The notes under the pieces are model-generated. The model saw only the letters and a list, made by a program, of their open reading frames with translations, had not been told where the DNA came from and did not search any database. From Sneathiella litorea (lineage in GTDB: Bacteria > Pseudomonadota > Alphaproteobacteria > Sneathiellales > Sneathiellaceae): a stretch of DNA of 64,000 nt. The DNA is taken from NCBI RefSeq assembly GCF_009882915.1, contig NZ_WTUW01000009.1, positions 124,001 to 188,000 on the forward strand, read 5' to 3'. Each line of letters starts with the position of its first letter. Within the stretch, counting starts at the first letter, position 1. Of this stretch, positions 56,146 to 64,000 are shown piece after piece. A program made the translations under genes and the position numbers.

Positions 56146-57129
56146 TCAGCCCGCGCCGCCGAAAGCATCAATGGCCTTCAGGACCGCAGGACCGATCAAG
56201 ACGATGAAGAGCGCCGGCAGGATGAAGACGATCATCGGAACCGTCATAATGGCGGGTAGTCGTGCCGCCTTCTCTTCTGCCTTCATCAGGCGTTCATCTC
56301 GCATTTCAACTGCCAGCACCCTGAGGGCGACTGCCAGCGGCGTACCGTATTTCTCGGTCTGGATCAAAGTGTTCACCAGCGTATTCATGGCCTGGAAATT
56401 CACCCGTGCAGAAAGATTTGCAAGCGCCATTTTACGGTCCGGCAGAAAGCCGATTTCAATAGACGTCAGGCCAATCTCATCCGAGAGTTCAGGCGCGGAA
56501 TTAGCAATTTCCCGGCAGACCCGATCAAGGCCGCTGTCGAGGTTTAGTCCTGCTTCCGTACAAATTACCAGAAGGTCAAGCGCGTCAGGGAGCGACTTAC
56601 GGATGGCCTCATACCGCTTTGCAATCTGGTTCTTGAGCAGGGTATCGGGCAGAAGATAGCCGACAAAACCAGCAAAACCTGCGGCCAGAAGACGCACAGG
56701 AACCGACCAGTCCACAATATCTGTACCAAGTAGATAGGCGGCGGTCAGCACCGCGAACAGGAGTGGCAGGGAAATCTTGGCGAACAAATAGGCCACCAGG
56801 GCATCCTTCGACCGCCAGCCGCCTTTCGCAAGCTTGGCGGCCATTACCTTCGCACGCTCACCTCGCATCAGCTGCAGCTTCTTGACGACGCGATGCATCA
56901 TGTTTTCGCGTACGACAAGCTTACTGCGTTGCTTTGTATGATTGACGATATCGGATTTCAGTTTCGTCCGTCGTTTATCAAGATTCTTGATCCGCCCCGG
57001 TAAGGCGTCCTTTACAAGAAACGCATTCCACATCATCAGGACAACTGCGAAGGAGGCAACACCGGCAATCAGCGCCAGCATATTTTCAGAGCGGAGCCAA
57101 TCAGGAAACAGCGTTACGATATCGACCAT
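56146..57129 (-). CDS. tadC: Tad pilus inner-membrane platform protein TadC
   Basis: 327 residues of the T2SF/GspF family. N-terminal helix MLALIAGVASFAVVLMMWNAF, then paired helices around SLPLLFAVLTAAYLLG, and C-terminal IMTVPMIVFILPALFIVLIG. The T2SF core is seen at LVICTEAGLNLDSGLDRVCRE. Forms the membrane platform with TadB and the CpaF ATPase. 9 bp after tadB. Confidence 0.94.
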   Translation of the reverse strand: MVDIVTLFPDWLRSENMLALIAGVASFAVVLMMWNAFLVKDALPGRIKNLDKRRTKLKSDIVNHTKQRSKLVVRENMMHRVVKKLQLMRGERAKVMAAKLAKGGWRSKDALVAYLFAKISLPLLFAVLTAAYLLGTDIVDWSVPVRLLAAGFAGFVGYLLPDTLLKNQIAKRYEAIRKSLPDALDLLVICTEAGLNLDSGLDRVCREIANSAPELSDEIGLTSIEIGFLPDRKMALANLSARVNFQAMNTLVNTLIQTEKYGTPLAVALRVLAVEMRDERLMKAEEKAARLPAIMTVPMIVFILPALFIVLIGPAVLKAIDAFGGAG

Positions 57130-57138
57130 ATCTCTCTC

Positions 57139-58146
57139 CTAAATCTCGAAGCGGACCATCTTGGCCATCACGCCAACACCGGATCCGATCATGCCGAGAC
57201 CGGCACCGATCATGTACATCCCGCGCGGATCTTCAAGCAACGTCATCACATAGGACTCATTCGCCAGCCACAACATGCCAAACATGATGAAGGGCAAGGA
57301 GCCAATAATCCAGGCGCTGGCCCGGGCTTCCGACGACATTGCCTTGATTTTCAGCTTGATCTGACGCCGTTTGCGCAGGGTATTGGCAAGCCCGCCGAGT
57401 GTTTCGGCAAGGTTACCGCCCGTTTCGCGCTGAATGGATATGGCGATAATCAGGAACTTGAAATCCGGCAGATCGATCCGCCGGGCCACGTCCCACAGAC
57501 CACTTTCAAGGCTCTGGCCGACCCGCATCGCATCAGCTACGCTACGGAATTCCTTGCCGACGGGATCAGGCGCGTCATTACCAACCGTGACAATGGCCTC
57601 GCTGATTGGAAGACCCGCCCGCAAGCCCCGGCAAAGCAGCTCGATTGCTTCAGGAAAGGTTTTCATGAATTTATTGACCCGCCGCTTGCCCAAATAACCA
57701 ATAATGAAATGCGGCAGGAACAGCCCACTGGCAATACCTACGGGGGTCGCCAGAAACATCGACATGCCATAAACATAATGACCCGCGAGAATGATCGCGA
57801 GGATCAGCACACCGGTCAATGTCGCATATCTGGAAATCGGAATTTTAAGGCCTGTTTTCTCGAGCCGAATTTTCAATTGCTCCGGCTTGGGAACGAGAGC
57901 CTGGATCAGGCTATCAAGGATCTTGATACCGCTGGTATCCTGGGCCCGCCGCGCCGTGCTGCGCGCTTTTACCTTACCCGTTGGTTTCTGACCCTGGCTA
58001 ATTTCATTCAGGCGGCGCTTAATTTCACTTGAATGGCTGTCACCGCCGGCGAAGGCGAACACCAACAGCAAGGAAATGAGGAGTGTCGCCCCGCCAACAA
58101 CAAACATTATGGTCAACAGATCACCCGATCCGGCAGACTCAAACAT
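57139..58146 (-). CDS. tadB: Tad pilus inner-membrane platform protein TadB
   Basis: 335 residues, T2SF family. Helices at the N-terminus (LLTIMFVVGGATLLISLLLVFAF), middle (MSMFLATPVGIASGLFLPHFI) and C-terminus (MYMIGAGLGMIGSGVGVMA). Core motif IELLCRGLRAGLPISEAIVTVG with ETGGNLAETLGGLANTLR. Its ATG overlaps the cpaF stop by one base. Confidence 0.95.
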   Translation of the reverse strand: MFESAGSGDLLTIMFVVGGATLLISLLLVFAFAGGDSHSSEIKRRLNEISQGQKPTGKVKARSTARRAQDTSGIKILDSLIQALVPKPEQLKIRLEKTGLKIPISRYATLTGVLILAIILAGHYVYGMSMFLATPVGIASGLFLPHFIIGYLGKRRVNKFMKTFPEAIELLCRGLRAGLPISEAIVTVGNDAPDPVGKEFRSVADAMRVGQSLESGLWDVARRIDLPDFKFLIIAISIQRETGGNLAETLGGLANTLRKRRQIKLKIKAMSSEARASAWIIGSLPFIMFGMLWLANESYVMTLLEDPRGMYMIGAGLGMIGSGVGVMAKMVRFEI

Positions 58147-60050
58147 TACATGACTCCCAAAAGCATTTTCTCCAGGCCAAAATAAGCTGCCCGTGGTGCG
58201 AAATGTGGCCGCAGACCAGTCGATTTGAACTCACCGAGCAACCGTCCACCCTTGTCTTCACCGTGGAATTCGTACCAGAAGAGGTCCTGCATGGTGATGA
58301 CGTCCTCTTCCATGCCAACCACTTCGGAAATATAGGTCACGCGCCGGACACCGTCGCGCATGCGGCTGATCTGGACAATCAGGTCAATGGCGGACGCAAT
58401 CTGGGTACGCACGGCTTTCGCGGGTAGATTGACACTCGACATCCCGACCATATTCTCCAGCCGGGTCAGCGCTTCACGCGGACGGTTGGCATGGATCGTT
58501 GAGAGGGATCCGTCATGGCCCGTATTCATGGCCTGCAACATATCAATGGCCTCACTGCCGCGGATTTCGCCAAGGATAATCCGGTCAGGGCGCATGCGCA
58601 GGGCATTTTTAAGAAGGTCCCGCATTGAGATTTCGCCGCCCCCTTCAAGGTTGGCGGAGCGGGTTTCGAGGCGAACCACATGCGGCTGCTGCATTTGCAG
58701 CTCGGCCGCATCCTCAATAGTGACAATACGTTCACCCGGATCGATCAGCTGCGAAATCGCGTTCAACATGGTCGTTTTACCGGAGCCCGTACCACCGGAA
58801 ATCAGGATATTCAGCCGCGACCGGCCAGCAACCCGCAAGACCGTTGCTGCTGCGGGCGAAAGATTCTGCTGTCGTTCCATGACATCAAGGGTGATTTTCT
58901 GTTTCGCAAATTTACGAATGGAAATCGAAGGACCGTCAATCGCCAGCGGCGGAATGATGATATTCACACGACTGCCGTCTGCAAGGCGTGCATCGACAAG
59001 TGGATTGGATTCATCAACCCGGCGGCCGACATGGCTCACTATTCGCCCGGCGACCTGCATGACATGGGCATTGTCACGGAACTGGCAATCGGACAGCACC
59101 AGCTTGCCCTTCTGCTCGATATAGACCTGCTTGGGACCGTTGACCATGATATCCGTGATCGTCTCATCCGCCAGCAGCGGCTCCAGCGGACCGAGGCCGA
59201 GCATGTCATGCATCAGGCTTTCGGTTAGTTCACGTTGTTCCCGCTGGTTGAGCTGAATGCGCTCCTCGATCAGGATATCGGTGATGATGTCAGAAATATC
59301 CCGCGCCAGGTCAAGCCGGTCCATGGTCACGGCCGCGCTGATATCGATGCGCTCCATCAAGAGTGGCTGGACCACTTCCTTCACGGTCTCAAGATGTTTG
59401 TTCATCTTGTTGCCCGTGGTTTCTGGCGTCATATCGACGTTAAAGAGGGAGGCCGACTTGTCGTTGTGATCCGGCTCGCTTTCCTCTGCCAAAGATTTGG
59501 CAAGCGGGACGACCGGTTCGACTATTTCGTCCTCGGCGCGGCGGTCGCCGGACGATTTACTCCCCATATCCTCCGTGTGCTCAAAATCGACTTTTACCTC
59601 GACCGGAGCTTCCGGGTCCGCCCCGAAGACTGTCACGCCCTCTTCGACAATTTGTGTATAGGCCGGGCTTTCACCGGTATCTTTTACCTCAACCGTGGCA
59701 GCCTCATGACTTACCGGCGTAGCAGGTTCCACAATCGGTTCGGCGGGAACAGATTTCTTTTTCTTTTCAAGCTCAGCCCACAGGGACTGAGTAAGATCAT
59801 TAACAAGGGTCCGTTGTTCAAGAACGTTCAGGTCGACCTTGGCACTCTTCATGGCTTCACGCAGATAGGCCTTTACCATCTGCGCAACAACAGACCGGTT
59901 TTCATTCACATCGATTTCAGGCAGCAGCTTTTCAGAGACCTCCGGCGCAAACCTCGCCACGAGCTCAGCCGCCTGCGGTCCAGCTACACTTGGTGCAACG
60001 GACTTGGTCTTGCCTTTACTGACCGATGAAGATGAACGCCATAAACTCAC
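58146..60050 (-). CDS. cpaF: Tad pilus assembly ATPase CpaF/TadA with long N-terminal extension
   Basis: 634 residues from a GTG that overlaps the cpaE stop by 4 bp (GTGA). Secretion-ATPase core has Walker A ILISGGTGSGKTTMLNAIS, Asp box and Walker B in PDRIILGEIRGSEAIDML, and the His box. Most CpaF proteins have about 450-500 residues; here the first 200 or so are low-complexity and acidic (AEPIVEPATPVSHEAATVEVK), perhaps a regulatory tether. Powers pilin assembly (and perhaps retraction). Confidence 0.95.
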   Translation of the reverse strand: MSLWRSSSSVSKGKTKSVAPSVAGPQAAELVARFAPEVSEKLLPEIDVNENRSVVAQMVKAYLREAMKSAKVDLNVLEQRTLVNDLTQSLWAELEKKKKSVPAEPIVEPATPVSHEAATVEVKDTGESPAYTQIVEEGVTVFGADPEAPVEVKVDFEHTEDMGSKSSGDRRAEDEIVEPVVPLAKSLAEESEPDHNDKSASLFNVDMTPETTGNKMNKHLETVKEVVQPLLMERIDISAAVTMDRLDLARDISDIITDILIEERIQLNQREQRELTESLMHDMLGLGPLEPLLADETITDIMVNGPKQVYIEQKGKLVLSDCQFRDNAHVMQVAGRIVSHVGRRVDESNPLVDARLADGSRVNIIIPPLAIDGPSISIRKFAKQKITLDVMERQQNLSPAAATVLRVAGRSRLNILISGGTGSGKTTMLNAISQLIDPGERIVTIEDAAELQMQQPHVVRLETRSANLEGGGEISMRDLLKNALRMRPDRIILGEIRGSEAIDMLQAMNTGHDGSLSTIHANRPREALTRLENMVGMSSVNLPAKAVRTQIASAIDLIVQISRMRDGVRRVTYISEVVGMEEDVITMQDLFWYEFHGEDKGGRLLGEFKSTGLRPHFAPRAAYFGLEKMLLGVM

Positions 60051-61288
60051 GCTTTAGGTCCCACTTCTTTCTTTTTCTTGCCGCCTGGGACCAAGGTAAA
60101 CAGCCCCTTCTTTTTCGGCTTTTCATATCCGGAAACATCCGCCGCCAATTCCTGCAATACCTTAGCAATTGGGGCCTTCACCGACACCTCACCGACGGCC
60201 TTTCCCGCATTGGCGCAGACGGTTAAAGTTTTCCCATCCTCCGGGATGACATAATCAACTGATTCGTTCAGACCGCGTTCAAAATCTGCCTTTGAAACCT
60301 GCGCTGAACGTTCAGATCCAACCCGGCTGACCACCTTGAGAATGCGGCCCTTGGTCTGCAGCGTCGTCATGGCCTGGGTGATCCGGTTGATATCCCGAAT
60401 ACCCGCAAGCGACTGATCTGATACCAGGATGACAGTATCCGCTGACGCCAGGAGAGCCCCCTGTGTGGGCAGGAGATGCCTCGGAAGATCGACGATTACC
60501 TGATTATAATCCTGGCTGATCTCTCCGATCAGCGCATCTATGGATTCCTCGCTGACATCAACAAGCTCATCGATCGGTTCCTCAGTTCCCAGAACCGCGA
60601 GATGATTACCATCCTTCACAATGGCGCTGTCGAGGAACAGTTTGTCGAGACGGTGCGGATTTTCAAGTGCTTCCCGAAAACCGCCACCCGTTTCGATATC
60701 AAGAGAGAGCGTCGTTGTGCCGAAATGCAGGTCCAGGTCCATCAGGGCCGTCGGCAGCTTTTCTTCATTCGCCATGATCCAGGCGAGATTAGTCGCAATT
60801 GTTGTCGCTCCGACGCCACCGCGCACGCCGACAACAACAGTCAGCTTGCCGCTCTGGGCCGCATTGAGCGCCTGTGACTGCCGTCCGATATTTTCAATCG
60901 CGTCCTTCAGAACTTCCGCGGTTAGGGGCTTGACCAGATAGTCCTTCGCGCCCAGCGCTATCATTTTGCGGAACTCACTCACCTCATTGGATGTGCCGAG
61001 GACAATCAGCGTATTGTCCGCCCCCATTTTACGAACCAAGCGGGTGATATCGCCATCAGGATCAACACTCTCGGTTATATCTGCCAGCACTACTTTCGGG
61101 GAATTTCCAGGTTCAATCCGGCCCAGCGCCGCCGTGATACCGCCATCGAGGGTGGCATCATCCGAATACTCAAGAGCGGCGCAAACCTCGCGATTGACTT
61201 CCAGGGACTTTTCATCCTCAAGAAAGCCCATGTACTCTTCGCAAACCGAATTGCCGAAAAGTGTACTTAAAGATGATGATTTAGCCAT
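60047..61288 (-). CDS. cpaE: Tad pilus localisation ATPase CpaE/TadZ
   Basis: 413 residues. N-terminal receiver-like domain (VVLADITESVDPDGDITRLV, LGAKDYLVKPLTAEVL) with a ParA/MinD-type ATPase domain after it. The deviant P-loop GVRGGVGATTIATNLAW lacks the usual Lys-Ser/Thr ending, having Ala-Thr-Thr, as in other TadZ proteins. Places the pilus machine at its cellular site. Separated by 14 bp from cpaD. Confidence 0.92.
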   Translation of the reverse strand: MAKSSSLSTLFGNSVCEEYMGFLEDEKSLEVNREVCAALEYSDDATLDGGITAALGRIEPGNSPKVVLADITESVDPDGDITRLVRKMGADNTLIVLGTSNEVSEFRKMIALGAKDYLVKPLTAEVLKDAIENIGRQSQALNAAQSGKLTVVVGVRGGVGATTIATNLAWIMANEEKLPTALMDLDLHFGTTTLSLDIETGGGFREALENPHRLDKLFLDSAIVKDGNHLAVLGTEEPIDELVDVSEESIDALIGEISQDYNQVIVDLPRHLLPTQGALLASADTVILVSDQSLAGIRDINRITQAMTTLQTKGRILKVVSRVGSERSAQVSKADFERGLNESVDYVIPEDGKTLTVCANAGKAVGEVSVKAPIAKVLQELAADVSGYEKPKKKGLFTLVPGGKKKKEVGPKA

Positions 61289-61302
61289 TTCCTGTGACTC
61301 CC

Positions 61303-61980
61303 TTACTGGCTGGAACCGCTTGCAGAACCAGCCGAACCCTTCCGATATTGTTCAATTGCTTTCGCGGCCCGTTCGCCTATTGCCGAATCGTTCGTTGCCG
61401 GGTTCACAAGGTCCTTCGGATTGGCGATCATACCCGCCAGAGCCTCCGCATTTGCACATCCCATATAGGGAAGCGGGAGATTCTCATGGCCAAGCCCTTT
61501 TGGCTTGTACCAACCCTTCTGGCAGTTCGGATCGACGGTCGCGACATACTTTACAAAATAGACCCGCAGAGAATTAGCGGCGTTTTCCCTGGTTGCACGC
61601 GGCGCAACAGAGAAACCCTGAACTTGTAGAAAATGGGCAACTTCGGCAAAGCGCTGTTCGTTCAGGCCACTATTACCTTCGAAAGATGGCAGCTCGACCT
61701 CGACTGTCTCGCCAAATTCAATTTGCTGGGCATCAATAAAACCGAGCAGCTTGCCTTTTTCAATGTCCGCAAGACCAGACCGACCGGCCTCGAAACCAAC
61801 GATGATGGTCGGCGTTAATTCGCTCACCGTGATTTTCTTTTCCAGCTTTGCTTTTTCCGGGCTGGCCGTTTCACCATTGGCACCCACCAACCCTTCCGGC
61901 GATGTGCAGGATGCGGTTAATAAAAGCAGTCCTGCCAGGCCGACCAGCATCTTCGATTTTCTAACTAGTTTCTGTTGCAT
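61303..61980 (-). CDS. cpaD: Pilus assembly lipoprotein CpaD
   Basis: 225 residues. Lipoprotein signal with LVGLAGLLLLTASC. Mature region shows FEAGRSGLADIEKGKLLGFI, ANSLRVYFVKYVATVDPNC and LPYMGCANAEALAGMIANPKDLVNP (short parts of each), which fit the CpaD family. An outer-membrane factor that helps the CpaC secretin. 5 bp after the cpaC stop. Confidence 0.9.
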   Translation of the reverse strand: MQQKLVRKSKMLVGLAGLLLLTASCTSPEGLVGANGETASPEKAKLEKKITVSELTPTIIVGFEAGRSGLADIEKGKLLGFIDAQQIEFGETVEVELPSFEGNSGLNEQRFAEVAHFLQVQGFSVAPRATRENAANSLRVYFVKYVATVDPNCQKGWYKPKGLGHENLPLPYMGCANAEALAGMIANPKDLVNPATNDSAIGERAAKAIEQYRKGSAGSASGSSQ

Positions 61981-61985
61981 CAGGT

Positions 61986-63410
61986 CTACTCCAGGATAAA
62001 GCCAGCAGGGCCAGCAAGCTTAATATCTTTTGTGGGGGCAGCGGCAGCGGCAGCATCGCGGCCATCCTTTTCTGGTGCATTCTCGCCCAGAGTCGGCCGG
62101 AAGTTTTTACCATCCACATAAAGATCATTATCATTCGGCGGAATGTAACCGTCTGTCGGCTCTGCAATCCGCGAATTGCTTGGTTTAACAAGATACGGCG
62201 TGACGATGATCAGCAATTCCGTCTCGTTCCGCTGGAAGGAAGATGAGCGGAAAAGCGCGCCCAAAATCGGAATGTCGCCAAGAAACGGCGTTTTGGAAAT
62301 ATTATTATCCCCGTCACTGCTGAGCAGCCCACCGATAGCAAAGCTCTGCCCGCTTGACAGTTCTACGGTAGTTTCTGCCCGACGGGTCAAAATCGACTGA
62401 ATAAAGGAGCCGCCGACATTAATAGCAGAGGAGGAGGAAAGCTGGCTGACTTCTGGTTTGACCTGTAGATTGATCAGGTTGTCATCAACAATAATTGGCT
62501 TGAATTCAAGCGAAACACCAAAGGGCTTATATTCAACGGTAACTGCGCCATCTTCCTGGGGAACCGGGATGGGAAATTCACCACCAGCGAGAAACTTCGC
62601 AGTTTCACCGGATAACGCCGTCAAGTTCGGTTCAGCCAGAATAGTGAGCAGCCCTTCTTCATCGAGCGCATCAATCACATTCAGCATATCGAAATTTTTA
62701 CTGGAATAACCGGAAGCGTAGTTCGTACCGGAGCCAAGCCGGGTGACTCCCGATGCCCCGCTACCGACGATATCGGTTGGCGTGGCAAACCCGAGGAAGG
62801 CATCACCGATACGACCAAAGACTTCCCAGTTTACGCCAAATTGCTTCGTTATCGAACGGGAAACCTCCGCAATCCGCACCCGCAGGTTAACCTGCATGGC
62901 GCCGGCTACTTCAATCCGGTTAAATACTGTACCTCCACCAAGATAAAGTTCCGCCAATCGCCGGGCATCCTCAGCTTGCGCCGCAGATTTCACACGACCG
63001 GTCAACATAATGCCGGTGGGAGTTGAACGTGCCGCCAGGCCGCCATTGGGGCTCACACCCTGAAGCGCATCATTCAATGACGTTACGTCATGAGTAATAG
63101 AAATTGGCGAATTGAGTAATACCCGACCCTGAGCATCAAGCGCAAAAAGATTGGTGCTGCCCGTTCCTTTTCCGAAAACATAGATAATTGTCGGCGACTG
63201 GACCTGCACATCAGCAAGTTCAGGGTTACCAACAAATACCGAGGTTGCAGGCTTATCCAGTTGAACAAGTTTCCCCGAATTCAAGGTCAGGGAAAGAATG
63301 TCACCCTTGGAATTAATAACCTGCGCGGCATGGATCTGCGTCGGAGCGCCTAGCGCTAATACCAATCCCAGCGCAATTGCGGCAAACGGTTGCAATAGTC
63401 TTGTCAGCAT
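61986..63410 (-). CDS. cpaC: Tad pilus outer-membrane secretin CpaC
   Basis: 474 residues. Signal peptide (FAAIALGLVLALGAPTQIHA). An N-terminal pilus/BON-like region (NSKGDILSLTLNSGKLVQLD, ILMTGRVKSAAQAEDARRLAE in parts) precedes the secretin domain with ALSGETAKFLAGGEFPIPVP and ETELLIIVTPYLVKP near the C-terminus. Forms the outer-membrane ring for pilus exit. Confidence 0.95.
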   Translation of the reverse strand: MLTRLLQPFAAIALGLVLALGAPTQIHAAQVINSKGDILSLTLNSGKLVQLDKPATSVFVGNPELADVQVQSPTIIYVFGKGTGSTNLFALDAQGRVLLNSPISITHDVTSLNDALQGVSPNGGLAARSTPTGIMLTGRVKSAAQAEDARRLAELYLGGGTVFNRIEVAGAMQVNLRVRIAEVSRSITKQFGVNWEVFGRIGDAFLGFATPTDIVGSGASGVTRLGSGTNYASGYSSKNFDMLNVIDALDEEGLLTILAEPNLTALSGETAKFLAGGEFPIPVPQEDGAVTVEYKPFGVSLEFKPIIVDDNLINLQVKPEVSQLSSSSAINVGGSFIQSILTRRAETTVELSSGQSFAIGGLLSSDGDNNISKTPFLGDIPILGALFRSSSFQRNETELLIIVTPYLVKPSNSRIAEPTDGYIPPNDNDLYVDGKNFRPTLGENAPEKDGRDAAAAAAPTKDIKLAGPAGFILE

Positions 63411-63422
63411 CGAAATTACTCC

Positions 63423-64000
63423 TTAGTCGAACAATTTCTGCTTGGCTTCGCCAGCGCGTACGACATTGATGACTGTTGTCGGAATACCCATCCGGGGGGA
63501 TCCGCCGGTTATCAGACGGCTTGCCTCGTTGTCCCAGGTATGACCCCGGCCGCGTTCGGCCTTGAAGGCGACCTGACCATCCTTGCTTTTCGCTTCATCC
63601 TCTACGCGTGCGAGAGCGCGAAGAGACAGGGACAGCCCCCCCAGCTCCCTGGCGACGGCAACAATTTCCGCGCCCTTTGGTGAAACTTCCAATGTGGCAA
63701 CGCGGCGAACCGCTGCTTCCTGGTTCTGATCATTGGTTGACTGGTCCATGGCCACCACCCGAACATCGGTCAGGATGGTTTCACTGGCCCGTCGGGCACC
63801 GCTCGTCTCGCCCTCCATTTCCGATTCCTTGACAATCGAATGAGTGAGAATGACGTCGACCCGGTCACCCGGAAAGACGAAACCGGCAATACCTGATGTC
63901 ATATCAACGGGAATAGAAACAGCGCGCTTGCCGGGATTAAGGACCGCGGCGAGAAAGCCGCTTTGCCCCGGCTTCACCATGCGGGAATCGGTAATCGGTT
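63423..64000 (-). CDS. cpaB: Flp pilus assembly protein CpaB/RcpC, C-terminal part (cut by window edge)
   Basis: About 192 residues are visible. The frame is open to the window end and reads PITDSRMVKPGQSG, so the ATG at 63980 is internal and the true start lies beyond the window. SAF-like region GFVFPGDRVDVILTHSIVKE and later VATLEVSPKGAEIVAVAREL match CpaB. First visible gene of the tad run; upstream pilin (flp) and cpaA genes are not in the window. 12 bp before cpaC. Confidence 0.93.
   Translation of the reverse strand, partial: PITDSRMVKPGQSGFLAAVLNPGKRAVSIPVDMTSGIAGFVFPGDRVDVILTHSIVKESEMEGETSGARRASETILTDVRVVAMDQSTNDQNQEAAVRRVATLEVSPKGAEIVAVARELGGLSLSLRALARVEDEAKSKDGQVAFKAERGRGHTWDNEASRLITGGSPRMGIPTTVINVVRAGEAKQKLFD

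Noticed and set aside
1-64000. CRISPR arrays, insertion sequences, prophage or integrase genes
   Set aside because: No spaced direct repeats or transposase/integrase motifs seen on either strand; base composition appears uniform.

Overview
This 64 kb window comes from an alphaproteobacterial chromosome. The evidence is the cpaB-F style Tad pilus cluster, the HutF/HutG five-step histidine pathway, the fused CysNC, an ArsR-methyltransferase regulator ahead of metF-metH, and DUF3333-type PstA. Base composition is moderately GC-rich throughout and genes are densely packed. I see no insertion sequences, integrases, tRNA or rRNA genes, or CRISPR arrays. A marine or rhizosphere heterotroph living on betaines and amino acids fits, but genus-level assignment is not possible from the sequence alone.

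Layout. (1) 1-12.5 kb: a one-carbon island. It has the 3' end of formate-THF ligase (fhs), a GlxA-type regulator, and a minus-strand eight-gene run: RACo-like corrinoid activator, methyl-THF:corrinoid methyltransferase, MetF-like and MetV-like proteins, a PF13769 protein, a DUF1638 protein, a corrinoid protein, and a dimethylglycine dehydrogenase-like flavoprotein. A divergent non-pyrrolysine MttB-family methyltransferase follows. Together they can remove a methyl group from a quaternary amine (glycine betaine is the best guess), pass it through cobalamin to THF, oxidise it through methylene- and formyl-THF, and release formate with ATP gain at Fhs. The flavoprotein would take dimethylglycine further. 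This is the most interesting system in the window. (2) 12.5-20 kb: a complete hut regulon (hutF-hutC on minus, hutI-H-G-U on plus) with a clear HutC-type operator between the arms. HutG also releases formate. (3) 20-27.6 kb: a minus-strand run of two PqiA halves, PqiB and PqiC, translationally coupled to a phosphonate monoester hydrolase/sulfatase-like enzyme, then a class II aldolase, a small monooxygenase, a MaoC hydratase and an SDR. (4) 27.9-37.5 kb: cysD-cysNC, an orphan rfbA, a methyltransferase with a helical tail, a fused 5-oxoprolinase and a YHS protein. (5) 37.6-43.3 kb: the methionine operon ArsR/MTase-metF-metH with a palindromic operator. (6) 43.5-45 kb: mlaA and mlaC. (7) 45-53.3 kb: phoB-phoU-pstBACS, phoR and a sirtuin, with two recognisable Pho boxes. 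(8) 53.5-64 kb: a small unknown gene, a TPR-SPOR lipoprotein, and the tad/cpa pilus operon (tadC, tadB, cpaF, cpaE, cpaD, cpaC, cpaB), which runs off the right edge.

Two themes recur. One is C1 metabolism, with two separate MTHFR systems (one catabolic, one for methionine), two corrinoid proteins (MtgC-like and MetH) and two formate-producing routes. The other is extreme compactness: five of seven convergent gene junctions have essentially no intergenic space, and two share a palindromic CTAG as both stop codons. The two junctions that have space carry strong intrinsic terminators.
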